A stretch of 64,000 nucleotides of DNA, taken from an uncultured Tenacibaculum sp. (GTDB lineage Bacteria > Bacteroidota > Bacteroidia > Flavobacteriales > Flavobacteriaceae). Both the position numbers and the translations under genes were made by a program. The stretch is from NCBI GenBank assembly GCA_947501615.1, contig CANMWK010000017.1:23964-87963 (forward strand). The letters run 5' to 3'. This document shows positions 63,506 to 64,000 of this stretch, piece after piece; the first letter of the stretch is position 1; every line of letters starts with the position of its first letter. The notes below the pieces were generated by a model. That model did no database searches and had not been told where the DNA came from. It saw only the letters and a program-made list of their open reading frames with translations.

Positions 63506-64000
63506 ATTTTCTTAAACAGGTTTTATAGTATATATTAAAGTATTCATTTTGCAATCGTTTAACTGTCTTTAAACAGATTACACATTGTAAAACAAATCAC
63601 TACGGATCAAAAGCATACCTTAGTTTTTCTTACCTCTAAAATCCTTCTTTTTTTGACATGCCTTTTTGTGCTTAGTTTTTAACTCTTAACTACTAGCAAA
63701 AACTTTAAAAACAAAAAAGAGTTGCTTTCGCAACTCTTCATTAAGTGTAAGGAATTGGTGCCCCCCGATACCTCCTCCTACATGTTATTTGGACACAACT
63801 TTTAAATGCAGGTCACTATTACTAATAAGAAATTATAACACTCTAAGAACATAAAACCTTAAGACACTATAAACAAACCTTTTAGTATTTATTTTGCTTA
63901 ACCACAACAATTAGGTATGATCCCGGATCAATCCCAAAAGTTGTGGGTGAATTAATAAAGATTGTCGATTTTTGTTTAAAAAACAGATTACTTGGAATTA
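63506..64000. other. Stretch without recognised gene at right edge
   Basis: I see no convincing coding region. A strong minus-strand terminator lies at 63717-63738, so something is transcribed leftward through 63745-64000. A plus-strand frame from 63886 stays open to the window end (...RYDPGSIPKVVGELIK...) and could be the start of a gene to the right, but has no good start codon. CCACAAC at 63902 and GTTGTGG at 63940 could form a stem. Confidence 0.4.
63717..63738 (-). terminator. Minus-strand terminator without an assigned gene
   Basis: AAGAGTTGC and GCAACTCTT pair around a four-base loop (GAAA on the minus strand); on that strand it is followed by TTTTGTTTTT. On the plus strand there is no T-run. 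Confidence 0.75.

Noticed and set aside
63755..63785. 3' end of a tRNA with encoded CCA on the minus strand (GGGGGGCACCA)
   Set aside because: There is no T arm or anticodon arm upstream of it, so no cloverleaf can be drawn.

Overview
The window looks like chromosomal DNA of a marine or host-associated member of the Flavobacteriaceae (Bacteroidota), of the Tenacibaculum/Polaribacter kind; the exact genus is inference. The grounds are: very low GC content; many promoters with the Bacteroidota -7 box TAnnTTTG and few Shine-Dalgarno sites; numerous lipoproteins with acidic residues after the lipid cysteine; a T9SS type A sorting domain on a GH16 enzyme; a PorT gene; TonB-C/M56 proteins; the GYDIA family of GHMP kinases; and a complete bacterial mevalonate cluster.

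Layout. 1-13.5 kb is an accessory envelope region: an exported protein cut by the window edge, a charged lipoprotein, a Coq4-like protein, an Imm26-like protein followed by three tandem SH3-domain lipoproteins, a TonB-C-like lipoprotein, an Ig-like lipoprotein, a TPR protein, a DUF4350-like protein, and a BlaR1-like M56 peptidase with its BlaI-type repressor and a 40-bp palindromic operator. 13.5-14.2 kb holds a likely structured small RNA. lysS follows.

16.1-26.1 kb is the most unusual part: five tandem paralogous lipoproteins of about 640-675 residues with a shared Cys-paired N-terminal domain and a right-handed beta-helix body. Four of the five have the same short leader motif just before the start codon. 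A secreted GH16 (agarase/porphyranase-like) enzyme faces them.

27.6-35.8 kb carries comEC, a periplasmic thioredoxin-like protein and an operon of DPP-IV peptidase plus two POT peptide/proton symporters, which together make a di/tripeptide release and uptake unit.

35.9-46.9 kb is a mevalonate/isoprenoid region: a class II HMG-CoA reductase with an extra C-terminal domain, a GYDIA kinase (candidate phosphomevalonate kinase), mevalonate diphosphate decarboxylase, mevalonate kinase and a UbiA prenyltransferase. It is interrupted by a pair of heptanucleotide satellites, three small minus-strand genes and a LytS/LytTR two-component pair.

47-63.5 kb is mostly core: rRNA pseudouridine synthase, a GAF-domain protein, a 39-residue small-protein gene with its own promoter and terminator, purH, the cell-shape operon mreB-mreC-mreD-mrdA-rodA, rpsT with two identical tRNA-Glu genes, proS, an RS-rich lipoprotein, a FadL-like porin, a NifU-type protein with a duplicated N-terminal domain, ubiE and porT. 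The last 0.5 kb has no recognised gene but ends in a strong minus-strand terminator. All family assignments come from reading the proteins; no database search was run.
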